NCBI GenBank assembly: GCA_963691815.1
Contig: OY829662.1
Location: forward strand, 2,604,676-2,668,675
From: Echiichthys vipera
Taxonomy: Eukaryota > Chordata > Actinopteri > Perciformes > Trachinidae
Length of the DNA: 64,000 bases
Direction of reading: 5' to 3'
Shown here: positions 50,377-63,383 of the stretch, piece by piece
Layout of the letters: every line of letters begins with the position of its first letter
Numbering within the stretch: the stretch's first letter is position 1
Notes under the pieces: model-generated
What the model was told of the DNA's origin: nothing
Database searches by the model: none
The model's input: the letters and a program-made list of their open reading frames with translations, nothing else
Program-made: the position numbers and the translations under genes

Positions 50377-50816
50377 TGGAGATGCACCGATCCCACACTT
50401 GGATCGGATATCGGCTCCGATACTGACTCATTATCTGGATATCGGATGAATGAGGCCGATCCAGTCATTTCTCTTTTATTTACATCAAACACAGCGATCT
50501 AGTCACTTCACTTCTATGTTTGCAACACCGGTTAGGGTTTTACATTACATTTAAAAGTGTTATTTCTTTCTTTTTGCTGCTAATGTGCACTTTATTTGTT
50601 AATAAATAATATTCAGTACATTTATACATGTTTAATTTTTTACCTGTTTTTCTAAATAAGGCTGAATGTTTATGTCAGGCCTGAAGCCCTCACTCACATG
50701 GACAGGCGTACGCTTCATTCATTCAACGGTAGGATCGGGTCGGTATCAGGTATCGGCCGATGCGCTCAGCCCAGGTATCAGATTGGATCAGAAAGAATTG
50801 GATTGGTGCATCTCCA
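50377..50816 (+). mobile_element. hAT-type MITE (440 bp)
   Basis: The inverted ends TGGAGATGCACCGATCC and GGATTGGTGCATCTCCA (one mismatch by eye) are flanked by the exact 8-bp duplication GCTGCAAC (50369-50376 and 50817-50824). The subterminal regions are rich in cggatatcgg and ccgat words, recalling the element at 30406, but the two ends differ. No transposase is present. Confidence 0.93.
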
Positions 50817-50824
50817 GCTGCAAC

Positions 50825-53800
50825 TAAGTACGTTCATGATAAATGCATTTTTTGGCGTTTCTCTCTGATTTAGAGTCTAAGAGGAGCACAAACAGTCCAA
50901 AACCCAAATATGAAACCGGCTGAAACCAGATAATGTGCTGCTTTTCTTGGGGGGTTGAAAAGTGACCAAAGGCATTCATTGATAGTTGCCAGTTAACTGT
51001 TGGTCACTTGTGTAATGGATGAATCCCTGCGGCTCTGCGGCGGCGGCGGCTCTCGCTGCTGTGTGGGCCACAACGCAGCTTTAAGAGCATTTTCATTCGC
51101 GACAAGGTTTGTGTGGTAAACACACAACCCCTCGACACTTCACATGAATGACAGTAAACAACACAGGATCTCTGGCTGCCCCAGCCCCCCCAGCCCCCCA
51201 AGCCCCTGAGCAGAAAGGGGTCACACACAAACACAGCATCTGACCGGCTCTTCATTTGTTCAAAGCAGCCCATTCAAACAGGATCATCAACAGACAGAAA
51301 ATCTTGTTTCCAAGGCTGTCGCCATGGCTCTGGCCGTGTTATTTGGGAGGGAGATCAGGACACTGCTGACGACTCAGCTGACTTCCAGCACACACAGCTT
51401 CACAGAGGCGCCAGGTTGTAATTAACACTTTGCAGATTACGTTTACAGGACCAACACGGTCTGCCTGAGTTTTATTACCGCCTGGGTTGTACCTCTGCCC
51501 TCCGGGGATACAAAACACTCTCTGTTTGACGTTGGCCTGTCCTGTGTGAGAACGTTTGACAGCTTTTGGCCATGGCGAGAGTCTCCTAGCTGCTCACTGT
51601 TCTTCAGAGATAATGAGAATCTCCGCTCGCTCCTGCCAGTTTTCCAGCTTTGGTTGGATGAAGCTACACGCCGCAGTCTGACACTATTAATCTATTTCTG
51701 TCCCCCCAATACGCGGCTTTCATTTATTTATTTGAGCTCACGCTGTTGGCCTAACAGTCTTATTAGAGGCAAAGTGAAACTAATCCATTTCTTGGCAGCG
51801 GGCGGCAGACAGCTGGGCAGTGAGCAGTCGCGACAAAGTGGCTGATATAATTGCGCTGTAATCACTTTCATGCAGCTCCTCTGCTTCTTCTCAGAGGACA
51901 TGCAGTGCGACAGGTCAACATGCTACGGTAATAAAGCGACGGGCCTCACAATACGAGAGCCGAGTCATTCAGCTTTCATCAAACGTGCGATTTAGTGCAC
52001 ACAGACGTGCACAGTGTGTAGAAAAACAAACACAAAACAGCTTCAGTCTGACGGACCCGAGGGGTTTTTTGGATCAACTATTTTAGGAACTCTTGATGTC
52101 GAAACTGTCGAAACGGATTCCTGTGTGTCCGTCTCGTGGATCTAAATATATCAGATAAAAGCCGAGCTAATGTCCTGTGCTAATATTAGCCCTTGTTAAC
52201 ATGCCGAACACTTGTGCTTTTTAATCACGGCCCACAGCAGCGGGGTAGCGCGCTGTAGCCATCCTCACCGAGAACAGGAAGAGGAGGAACCGAGCGAGTT
52301 GAGTGCAGCTGTGGAAAACATCTGTACCACTAGATGGCAGATATCCCCGAAATACTTCGGTGCGGTCGCGTACGATTCAGCAGCTGTCGTTAATGTTCCT
52401 TCAATGAAAACTCAAAACTGATGGCTTCCACTTGTGTCGGACAAAATAAGTCATTTCGTTCAAATCCAAAAACAAGACGTGCTTCACACACTGAATCACC
52501 CTGCGGCAAATTACCACTGAAGGCTGTCAACAACGAACTGGGGTAAATACTATGGCGATGGTTTATTAGAGATCGGAATACAAAGAGGTGTCAGTCTGGA
52601 CGGAAAAAGCCTGGGTTTCCCATTTATCTCCCCAACCCGCACTCGTGTGTCTCAAACACTTCACACTGAATTAAACTGAAGTGGAAACCTGCTTTCTAGA
52701 CGAGCAGCTACTTCTTTCCACGCCATGGCTGGGCGATAAATCTGACCTCTCCCAATCTCTGCCGCCTGCTTCCCTTGTTCTTCTTCCCTCTGTGTCGAGG
52801 GCAGCGCTACGTTCCTTTGCTTGGAGAAGTTTTGGATCTGCAGAGCACTTGACAAAATGCCCTCGAGCGTGGTACACTCCCAGAGAAGATGCTCAGGGGC
52901 AAACAATGGGTACCTCCCATTCTTTGTAATGATAAAACATGCTTTTTAACTAGGAAATCTGCCTCAAAGCTCTTGAATTATCTAGAGATTATCCAGAAGA
53001 GCTGTGTGTGAGAAAGCAAATGTCTGTTGTTGGACTAGACATTAAACAGACTTTACCCTCTCAGCTCCTTTGTACAAAGTCTGTGTAATGTCTGATTGAG
53101 CCCGTCTGTGAATACAGCAGCTCGCAGTACGGAGAGTCACAGCGAGCGAGTGGACGTGTTGATGATGTTTCTATCATGAAGAAAACAAACCTCTGAGAGC
53201 GATTTACACCAAGACACCAACGGAAATGTCTTACTGGAGAGACGACACGATTTAGGAGCTTTTGTAGGTAACGACCTACGCCGAAATCATCAGACAAATT
53301 CAAAGGACGGCAACAGACTTGATTGTTTATGATCCAACTACGAACCGGCCACGTGATCGCAATGTAATCCATGTCCTGTCCTCCCTCCTACCCGTCGGAG
53401 TCTGTTCTATCAACTTGATCCAATCGTCCTCGCCTACGGGAGTCGCCATCTTGTCAGACTTTGACTCCGCCTCATTTCCTCTTACCAAAATAGGGCATGT
53501 ATGTGACGTTGGGGGGAGGGGCATAAGTCCATCTGGCTGAAGTTTACCTCCGAGGAGAAGTGAAGTAGTCAATGAGAAACTGCTCTATTATGAAACCTAG
53601 CCCCTAGTGGACACTCAGAGAACTGCAGTTTTTAGCACTTCCATAACGAATTAACCAGGAAGTCGCTGTGGTGGGGGCTATTATTAAATATAGCTTTTTA
53701 AGGATTCTACATATTCAACCTTTAATTACTTAAAAAATGGTTAAACATTTTGGGAAATGCACTTCTTGGTGTTCCTTGAATGAGTACCACTGTGACTGAG

Positions 53801-55749
53801 TGAGTTAATTAAGAAAGGAGCCGGAGTCGTAAAGAGATTAGCTTAGCTTAGCATAAAAACTGGAAGCAGAGGTAAAACAGTTAGCCTGGTTCTCTTCAAA
53901 GTGGAAAGAAAAAGACTACCAACACCTACAGCTCACTAATTATCATGTTGAATCTTGTTTGTTATACTTGAAAAAAAATGTCAATTTGTGGTTTAAGGAG
54001 GAGTTAAATGCTGGGACTATTTCGTGACAAGCAACAACTATAGAAATGCCTTCAAAACCAAATTCATGCATCATTTGACCCTGCAGGTCAAATAAGAGTT
54101 TCAGTTTTCCAGCTCAACAGAATTAAACCTCACTGCTGAAACCAGGGATTGTGCCTTAAGTAGGCACCCATCGCGCTCATTAAACATACAGTATTACCAC
54201 GACATGTTTGTGCAGCGCCTTGACAGAGTGCAATTATATCAGCAACCCACAGGCGTGTTAATAAGGGTTCCCTGTCATCAGGATGGAGACGTGAGGTTGG
54301 TTTGGTCTCAGTTTTTGGTGCTGGAGGGGTTTTGCTCCTGATAACCTTTATGTTTTACAAACCTTTGGTAATCCTTCTTCTGAGCGCGGCTGCCAACTCT
54401 CAGCTGATCTCAGGTTGTCGCATGCATTCACATTCTTTTTCTCACTCTGAGACGACAACGTGGTGAAAGTCTCAGGAGACAAGGCCTGTCCTGTGGACGT
54501 TTCTGATCAACTATTTTCCCTTTGCCCTCTTCTTTTTCCTCTGCACTATTTGTTGCAACATTACCTCCTGCCCCTGCAGCAAAACAGCACTGAGTTGGGT
54601 CTGTTGTCCTTCATCGGTCGACAGTAGACTGTCAGCATCATGAGGTATGCCAGCGAACTCAGACAAACTTGAAATGTGGAAATGTTTATTTAAAGTTCCA
54701 CTGGTGAAGATCATGGATCTTAGTAGAAAGCATCTCACTAAAGCCCCTCTGGCTGATCACTTAAGCCTAAAGAGTGATATGTAGGCTAGCAAAAGGCCCA
54801 TGCTGCCAAGCAAGCACTGCTGTTTTATGAAAGGAATACATTTTACAAAAAGCTGGAGTCCTTCGTACATCATCCATCCTACCAGAGCAGGACTCCTGGC
54901 AGACCTGGACATGATAATAAGATGCGAGTTCACCTGTAGTGATACTTCGCAAGCTCCCACACTGAACAACGCTTGGAGTGTATCCATTCATTGTTCAACA
55001 TCCAGGAAAGCTGACAAAATTATCCCCGGTTTCCCAGCAGACACCTTGCCTCCCATCACCCTAATACTAGCAGGAATCCCAAGTACTGTGAATTGCTCTG
55101 CACCACTGAGCCAAAACCTCTGGCCGAGGATGAAGACCTTAAGATTCAAGACAAGATTCTAGATGCACAACTAATCCAGCAAGATGGGAAGCTTCCAGCT
55201 TCATTCGGGCTATTTGGTTGCTTGTCATGTTTCCATCTTCCTCATAGTTTTTCCTGTTTGTTTGTTTGCTTGTTGTCCTTTTTTGGTTTTATTACCAACA
55301 GCAGAGAATGAAAGAAAATGTCATAGATCCAAACCAACTCTGTGGTTACATGCTCGACCTACATGACAGCCCAAATTGTGCTTTTTTAATAAGAATTTGT
55401 CATGTGTCGTAATTATCATGTTATAAAACATTATTATTAAATCTCTTGAATGAAACACTGAGTAATCTAAACAGATATCTGCATAAGAATGTAGATTTTG
55501 TAGGTAACATGACAGAAAGGTGCTTGCAGGTCGCTAAGAAGCACTTTGAAACCCTGCCTGTGGGTTTTGTTTCTGTGACAACGACATTGACATTAACATT
55601 AGCTAGCTAGGTAGCTAGCTTCATACTACGTTATAGAGGGCTGAATACAAGGTGTAAAACAAGCAGACAATGCGTGAGGTGATGAAAGCACAAAACTCAC
55701 CAGCAACATTAAGTGTACGGCTGATCTGCTCCCACAAATGTTTGTTTAT
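50825..55749. other. Gene-free stretch with a composite repeat
   Basis: 53447-53527 repeats 20167-20250, and 53571-53680 is the inverted copy of the 13911 repeat. The next 50 bp resembles 1470-1520, so 53.45-53.74 kb is a composite of dispersed repeats. 51300-51900 is non-repetitive. No exon recognised; the frame at 54800-55162 carries no domain I know. Confidence 0.5.
53447..53736 (-). repeat. Composite dispersed repeat
   Basis: Three pieces found separately elsewhere lie side by side here: text also at 20167-20250 (catcttgtcagactttgact), the inverse of 13911-14067, and text like 1470-1520 (ttctacatattcaacc). They may be fragments of one larger element that is broken up at the other sites. 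Confidence 0.65.
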
Positions 55750-56017
55750 TTGACTGGTTGGTTGATTGGTTGGTAAGTTGGTTGTTTGTTTGTTTGTGTG
55801 GTTAGTTGGTTGGTTGGTTGGTTGGTTGGATGTTTGTGTGGTCGGTTGGTTGGTTGGTTGGTTGATTACATGTTTGTTTGAGTAGTTGGTTGGTTGGTTG
55901 TTTCGTGGGGTTGATTGGTTGTTTTGCATGGTTGATTGATTGGTTGCGTGGTTGGTTGGTTGGTAAGTTTGTTGGTTGGTTGGTTGGATGTTTGAGTGGT
56001 TGGTTGGTTGTTTGTTG
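55750..56017 (+). repeat. Degenerate GGTT tetranucleotide array
   Basis: About 270 bp of ggtt and ggttg units with interspersed tgttt, gatt and gtgtgg variants. The reverse strand yields an N/Q/T/P-rich frame (55621-56025) that is only a reflection of the repeat. Confidence 0.92.
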
Positions 56018-58936
56018 TAAAACACATCATGATTGGTCGATGTCTTTATTTGCGGTGCTCAAGGCCCGGAAAATCAACTTTGATCCGTAAAAAAACTACA
56101 CTTTTCTTCGTGTAATAATCGCGATCTGTGTGATTGCAGTCGTAAGGAAACAGTTCTGGTGCTAATTAATCTCACGAAAAAAACACGCCCACGGTGTGTG
56201 TAAAGGCCTTACTCTCTCTCCTCAGTGCGCGTCTCCCAGTTTCTAGAGCACGGCCCAGATGTGCCGTTACTGTCGTCTCAAATTAAAAGCCCTCGCACAG
56301 TCTTGTAATTGCGACTTCATGACATTTAATAAAATCTTGTGGGGCGCCGCCTCGGGATGTACATTGAGGAAACCCTTTGTAGGTGACCTTATAAATCCCT
56401 GGAGGGGAATTAAATAAATGTGTAATAGTTCCCTGACAAGGATTTTCAACTAGAAGTGCTTCGGAGCGGCCGCACGAATAAGGTGGCGTGCTCTGCAAAA
56501 AGATTTCTCTATGCGACCCCATACGCCCTATCCTCATTGGGGACTACTGAGAAAATATGCCGGCACTCCAGGAAAGAAAACGACTGCTGTCCCCACCTAT
56601 ACATCTTAAACAATGTGAGCATTATCAATTCAAACATCTTAATCTGCGCTGGGTTTTATCATTCAGCAACCATCCTGCGGGCAGGTCCTCCGCGCCCTGA
56701 GTAGGATAGTATTTTAGAAACCAGAGCAGCACTTCGTGGCATTACTTTCTGGAGTTATTGTAGGTGAGACGCTAAATCAAAGAGAGGTGGATCTGGCAAC
56801 AATTTGCAGAGATCCTGAAGTACATCTGAGAATCTCGCAGACCTCCAGAAAACTCTTTAGATACTTGACATCTGATCAAACCCCAGCCAAGTGTGAACAG
56901 AGTGAATTAATAAATATCCTTGGGTGGCTTGGTTGTGTGAGATAACAGGATGATAGCACTTGGGGAAAGGGTTAACGGGAATTTGCTGGAGGCTTGAGAG
57001 GTGCCAGTGGAGGGGCTGCTCGGGAGAAACAGGGAGATACGGCAGGGAAATGATGGACGGCTCACACGCCAGCCATTGTGAGAAAATTAGGCTAGTTGCC
57101 GCCAACTGAGGCAGAGTGGCGGCCAGCCAAAGCCTCAGGAGAACAAAGGCCCAGGATCCCCTGTGTGTGAGTGAGAGCCGGCCTGCCCGTGGAGCCCCTA
57201 ACCTTCATATTTACATGTGACGCTCAAGAGTTAATTGCAGTGAATTCCTGCGCTTAGTGCGAAGTGGGGGCCGTTGTTGCTTTATTTTACATAACAAACA
57301 AACTGTTTCTACTGCCTCTGCTCTCTGTTTCCAAGGAACTTGAACCCAAGACGCAAAAAAGCTTTTGAACTCTTCCAAATCACATTACGAGAAGAAACTC
57401 CTCACCCAAAATGAATAAACTATGAATAATCGCTTGTTATACGGTTGTTTTGTGGTTCAGGAATAGAAGAGGTAGAAGTTTAAAAGTTTAAAGTTTTATC
57501 ACAAAGACAATTATGTTGAGAACAACTGGAAGCAGGACGGTAATACCCGATAATGTTCCAGTTATTTATTCTGTGTTATCGTGGAGCTTTTCGTCTGGCG
57601 TTGGTGGCACTCTGAGGAAAACAGGAAAGTTCCACACATTCCTCCAATTACCCTGTGTTTTGGGGAAAAGATTTGTATTTGTTTCAGCCCCTCAGGAAAA
57701 TGTTCATGTGTGCACTTTCAGCCGCAGGAGAGCGAAGAGGCCCCTTTAACAAACCAGACCTCATCCTCACAGTAGTTGATGGACAAAAGCCAAAATGTGT
57801 CAGGGTTGCTACAGTTCCTGATCTTTCCTAAACGAACAGTGCCCTCTCGACTCTCTAGACTTGGCAGAGCCGGCCAGTGCACATCAAAGTAGGGTCTGAC
57901 CTTGCATACCAGATGAGGTTTGGATTAACGAGCTCTGGACATCAAACAGCAGGATCACTCCCCACAAGTCATCAAAACCAAGCCTGGTGAAATTTACAGC
58001 GGACAAAAATGCAGGAAAAATCAACATCAACCTTGCCACGCATCTCAGTTTGAACATCGTGACCAGGACGGGGCGCAGCGGCTGCAGCAGCAGAGAGGAT
58101 ATTTCAAAAGCCTCCAATTATCTGATGTGTGGGAGAGCACAATGAACTGGGCCGCACGCCAAACAGCATCCTTTACCAAACAAATAAAACTTTTGACAGG
58201 ACGTGTCTGCCTTTCAGAGGACTGCAAACCAACAAACTGCTGAGGCGGGGCAGCGATAAGCGCTTCTCATATTCAGTGCGCACTGATTTCCCTAACTTGA
58301 TCTAACAAATGAAATTCATACTTTGATAGCAGAATACTGGTTGAAGTAAAGTTTGGTTTGTACAAAGCCGATGTATTAAATTATATTAAAAGGTACCAGG
58401 ATTTAAAAACCCCAAAGGACACTTCCCTTTACATTTTAGCAGTTTATCCCATAAGAGTTTTACCAGATATCAAAGGGTTTAGGTTTAAAGTCAGGCAGCG
58501 GAACAAGTCATTTGTTTTTGCTGCAGATCCTGAAATTAAAGGATTTATTAAGACATGCAAGTGTTCAAAGGAGATGTGATCATATTTCAAATGAGGATAA
58601 CGGAGAAGACTTTTGGAAAAGTTCTCCTCGAAGGCACTGGTAGCAGGTAGGTGTTTGTAGGGATGTTCTGATGCTATTTTAGTTTTGGTTTTTTGAACAT
58701 ACTGACACCATGGGGCCTAAAAATACTTTCCCCCATTGACTTTTATGGTGCAGACACGTCGATAAATCTGTGGATGGATTTTTGAGCATCACACACCTCT
58801 TGAAATGACTTGTGTCAGTATCAGAATTTGATTTATTCAGTTCGATAACATTTAGAAAAGTCACAGTTAAATAATTGAATCCCTGTTAAAGTTTAACCTG
58901 ACTCTCGCCAGATGAATTTGGTTACTCCTCGCTTCA
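56018..58936. other. Gene-free stretch with possible conserved non-coding DNA
   Basis: No exon recognised. 56270-56460 is non-repetitive and of balanced composition. 56890-57250 is similar. These resemble the texture of vertebrate conserved non-coding elements, but conservation cannot be judged here. The 73-codon frame at 58358-58579 matches nothing I know. Confidence 0.4.
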
Positions 58937-59812
58937 CGCTCCATAGCGAAGTGATTTCAGGAGTTTGGACCTTATCAAAAATCCTTGCATATGATTGGAT
59001 AAACCACTTGTCCGCCACCTTTATTGACGTGCTACATCAACCACTCACATCAAAACCAAACCGTGACGCTGACGAGAGCGACGCAGGGAAAAGCGAAACG
59101 CAGTCGGGAGAAAGGCGAAAACATGGTTCCACCGACAAAAGCCTTCAGAGCCGTTCTCTGGTGTTCTTTTAAAAGAGAAATATTCGCTAGATTGGACTCA
59201 ACGGATGAAACATCAGCATCGATATTGACGCCTGCTTCCTCGATGCGAGCCGCCATTGTTGTCTGATTCACAACAGTCACTTCAACTATCAATATACTGT
59301 AGTCCTATAGTAAGAATGATCCATTAGCAACACATTAACGTAACTGTATCACCTGTATCACCATCATTCGCTGGTATTATTCCTATCCAGACGGATCTGG
59401 TCTTCCGCATTTTCCGATCGCCTTGAGAATAGTAGCATTTATTTACTTCTAAGAATCGGCAAGTGAAATTTCATATTTGTACATTAACGTTTTCGTGTCA
59501 GATTAGTAAAATAAAGTGACGTTGATAAGAGAAAGCAGTCTGGACGTTTGGGCGACGCTCAGCCTGAGCGGCTCAGGTGGTGGTTTACATTAAAAATGGA
59601 AATTAATTATGACTTTACGCTTTATTTTGGAGCCGTTAAAGCACGTCATTTTATTGTGAAGGACTGAAAGATGGTCCTGAATGTATTGTCAACATTGATG
59701 TTAATGTGGACGACCAGCAACTCCCAGTGTTTACGGAGAGGAGATCGGGGTGTCCGACTAGAGCCGAGAGGAGCACACGGCTAGCACCGGTGTTAGCATC
59801 CATTTGACCACT
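58937..59812 (+). repeat. Repeat unit 1 of a tandem pair
   Basis: 58937-59283 matches 59836-60182 without gaps at an offset of exactly 899 bp. 59694-59812 matches 60407-60527 at an offset of about 713-715 bp. The unit contains 'ccttgcatatgattgg' and 'acgtgctacatcaaccactc'. The two units differ in the DNA between the blocks (about 411 versus 225 bp). Confidence 0.9.
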
Positions 59813-59835
59813 TGCTTCACTCATCCATCTGGGAT

Positions 59836-60527
59836 CGCTCCATAGCAAAGTAATTTCAGGAGGCTGGGCCTTATCAAAAATCCTTGCATATGATTGGATA
59901 AACCACTTGTCCGCCACCTTTATTGACGTGCTACATCAACCACTCACATCAAAACCAAACCGTGACGCTGATGAGAGCGATGCAGGGAAAAGCCAAACCA
60001 AGTCGGGAGAAAGTCGAAAACATGGTTCCACCGACAAAAGCCTTCAGAGCCGTTCTCTGGTGTTCTTTTAAAGGACAAATATTCGTTAGATTGGACTCAA
60101 CGGATGAAACAGCAGCATCGATATTGACGCCTGCTTCCTCGATGCAAGCCGCCATTGTTGTCTGATTCACAACAGTCACTTCTCTGCTACCTCACATCTA
60201 TATAAACCCCGCCCGGCGGTCCTGATTGGCTCGACCACCTGAAATCACTTTCCAGTGAAGTGATCCAAGATGGTTGAGTGGAGCCCAACCATTGGTTGAG
60301 TGGAGCCCAACCGGAGGAAGTCTCTCAGGCACCTGCTCGAGGGGGCCCCCAGGTATTTTTAAACATGGTTGATGAATTTTTTTCATTTATCAAATTTATT
60401 GACAGGATTGATGTTAATGTGGACAACCAGCAGCTCCCAGTGTTTACAGCGAGGAGATCGGGGTGTCCGACTAGGGCTGAGAGGAGCATGCGGCTAATTC
60501 ACCGTTGTTAGCGTCCTTTTGACCACT
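59836..60527 (+). repeat. Repeat unit 2 of a tandem pair
   Basis: Second copy of the unit at 58937. Between its blocks it carries its own tandem 18-bp word (ggttgagtggagcccaac, twice, at about 60272-60311). The unit may be a dispersed element, as its ends do not show inverted repeats. Confidence 0.88.
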
Positions 60528-63173
60528 CATGTAAACACAAAGATAAATCAGGCCGTTAACACAATATATGGTTACAAAGATAAGAAGTTAGACTTTAGTT
60601 TAACACCATTAAATAAACTCTAAGCATTACAACATAATTTATATCGGTAGGTGAAACAGAAAGTTTAATTAAGACCGTCCCACTGGTGACACAGATCCAC
60701 TAGCTAGCTAGCTAGTATAAAGGCTAGCTTTGTTGGCAGGAACTGATCGCAAAAACAACTAAATTAAAAATCATTAAATCACAACACAGCTATTATAAAA
60801 AGTATATACTGGAAATTGAAGAGTAGAAATAAAGAAACTTGGCATTTGTTCAGCCACAGATGGGACAAAATGGCGGATGTGACAATATCAGTTAAACAGG
60901 ACCTGCTATGGAACTGTGGTTGCTATTAGCAACAGAACTCCCAACTGAAACCAACTGCCGGTGGCTGAACACGCAAAGGTCACACTGAACAGGCGCGCAG
61001 GCATAAAACGCTCCATTTAAACACTAAACTAACAGACGGGAACCAAAACGAAGCATTTGTTGGCCCAGCGTCAGGTTCACATGTGAGCTGTGTGAACTCC
61101 AGAAACAGCTGTTGGCTGTTCCACTGGGGAGCGAACACCTGCCTTCATTCAGCGACGCTTCCCCGAGGCCTCCGCCGCAGCCACAGCTGGACATCTGGAC
61201 AGCCACCACCGTATATTTGACCATATTGACAGATGTACGAAGGGAAATCACTCAGGTCATTAAAGCAGGGGTTGTCTTCACTGACATACTAATGAAATGT
61301 AAGTTAAAATAGGTCAGAGAGGTTTATGACGGATCACAGTTCGCAGATTTAAACCAAATCAAAAGGCTTCATTACCTGGAGTCACATACACAACAAAATC
61401 TTCCACATGTGCTCACTGGGCTCCCATGATATCAGTGCAGGAACACCACAGACGGTCACAAGTGTGCTTCAGATGAACACCGCAGACACCCACGCGAAGG
61501 TCCCTGGTTTTATAGACGGACAGAAAAATCATTCAAGCGCTCGGGAGATGTTTTACACGACATATGAAGTAGGGGGTCCATGCCCCTTAAAAATACATAT
61601 GCATGGACACATGTACGAGTCATATATTGTATGCATACATCATCCAGTTATGTTTGTCTGGAATGTCCCATTTTAAGATTGTTACGTAGAAATACGTTTA
61701 TATATTAACACATGAACACATAAGGAGTGATCGTGACGTCTCAAAATGACGTCAACGTGACATAAATAATTCCAATGCAGGGTCAACATATGCTCTAATC
61801 TGTGAATGTCCGTCCATCCATGCTTTCAAAGTGGTTTCGATGATGTATCTCACATGAAAAGAGTCTCACAGCGGCAGTTTCTCTTTCTGTGAAGATCAAA
61901 AGGTATTTTCCAGCTTTCATCACTGCATAAAAGCACAAAACGTTGGGTATCATTTTATGAGAGAGCCGTGGTCCAGTAAAGAGGTCGAACATGTATTCAG
62001 AGCGCTCCAACCTGATCATTACAGCACATCCTTTCATGTGCTCGACTGCTCGAATTTGTCATTTTCATTAAACAAACATCATCTCGGCCGTCGGACTTCT
62101 ACAAACCTTTAGCTGGCACGTTCGGCTTGTTATTGTTTTCTTAATGAAGGTGCCACAAAGACTACCTTTGGCCTATTAATGAGCCAGCCCGGGTTATTAA
62201 AACGCATTTTATCATCTGTAAGGAAAAATGAACCACTTATGTTTGATATTGTTGGCAAAGCTAACAAGGAGACGTTTGCTTTGATCAGGGAAATATCTGA
62301 ACCCTGTAGGAAAATTTAATCAGCAACAAGGTTTTGGCTTCAGAACATCTCCGCGGAAAAAAAGGAAAGTTGATTAGGTTGAAGGGGGGGGGCGAGCCCA
62401 TACCCAAAGAGATCATTAAGTTAATGGATGACTGGTGGCTAAAAGCCTTACGTTGTGGGGTATCTCGGAGGGTAGAGATGTGTGGACAGCCTGAGGACGC
62501 TGAGCGACCACGCTGTGAGAGCCGAGGGCCAGCTCAGAAGTGACGAAGGGCATTAGCAGCCCTGCATCCTCCAGTCTGCAGCTGGTATTAGCAGGCACCG
62601 GGCGCTCTGTCAACGCGTGGTACTCCACACACAAATCATCTGACCGGCGTCAGCACTTTGCCTGCACTTACAGCAGCAGAACTGAGGGAGACGTGGACAG
62701 AAACTTGTATTTCTCAGACGTGATAAGAAACACAAGGTTAAATCTCGGTTTCACAAATAATCATTGAGATATTGGAACGTTTGCAGTGAGCCGACTACCG
62801 GGCGTGTCCCATTATCCTGGCCAAAATGATTGTGACTCATGATATTATAACGGGTAATCATCGAAATACACCTACAACTTTAAAAAGGCACTAACACACA
62901 CACACACACACAGGAATCTCCTGATTTGCTTTGCATTTAGTTAAGAGACAAATGTATTTTATTGCATCAAAGACATTTTTTTAATTCACTTAAATGTGTC
63001 AAAACATTACAAAGGTTAGGACACTTTTCTTGTTTTTTAGCTAAAAACAAACAATCTTAAATAAGGTGATCATGAATCATAAACAGTCATAAGGCCCCGC
63101 TGATAGAAAATGTCTTAAAAGGTCAGTGTGCGGACCCCAGGAAGCATAGCCAATACTTACGCTAGTGCTAATG
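60528..63173. other. Gene-free stretch
   Basis: No exon recognised. A short ctagctagctag run is at about 60702-60715 and a CA run at 62887-62912. 62040-62330 is non-repetitive and looks like possible conserved non-coding DNA. Confidence 0.45.
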
Positions 63174-63202
63174 GCCCTATGACGTATAGTACGTCATAGG
63201 GC
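63174..63202. repeat. Perfect 13-bp inverted repeat
   Basis: gccctatgacgta and tacgtcatagggc are exact inverse complements separated by three bases (tag). Each arm contains a TGACGTA half, resembling CRE/ATF sites. It lies 23 bp before Harbinger fragment F. Confidence 0.9.
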
Positions 63203-63225
63203 TGCCCCCAAATAGTCAATTAAGC

Positions 63226-63383
63226 ACGTCATCAACGCGTGTGACGTGTTACGGCGTGATGATGTATAGGCAGCAAGAAGCATTCGCCGAGGCCCAGGTA
63301 GTGTGAGGACAAACGGGCCTGGAGGGGGGGACAAGGACCCTGAAGCACGGGGCACGGGACAGAAGCACAGTGGGAGTGCGCCC
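63226..63383 (+). mobile_element. PIF/Harbinger-type MITE, copy F (3' fragment)
   Basis: Corresponds to the last 158 bp of copies B and C, from 'gtcatcaacgcgtgtgacg' to the terminal gtgggagtgcgccc followed by TTA. The left part, including the Myb-like relic, is missing. Confidence 0.82.

Noticed and set aside
55621..56025. 134-codon N/Q/T/P-rich protein (-)
   Set aside because: It is the reverse reading of a GGTT tetranucleotide array.
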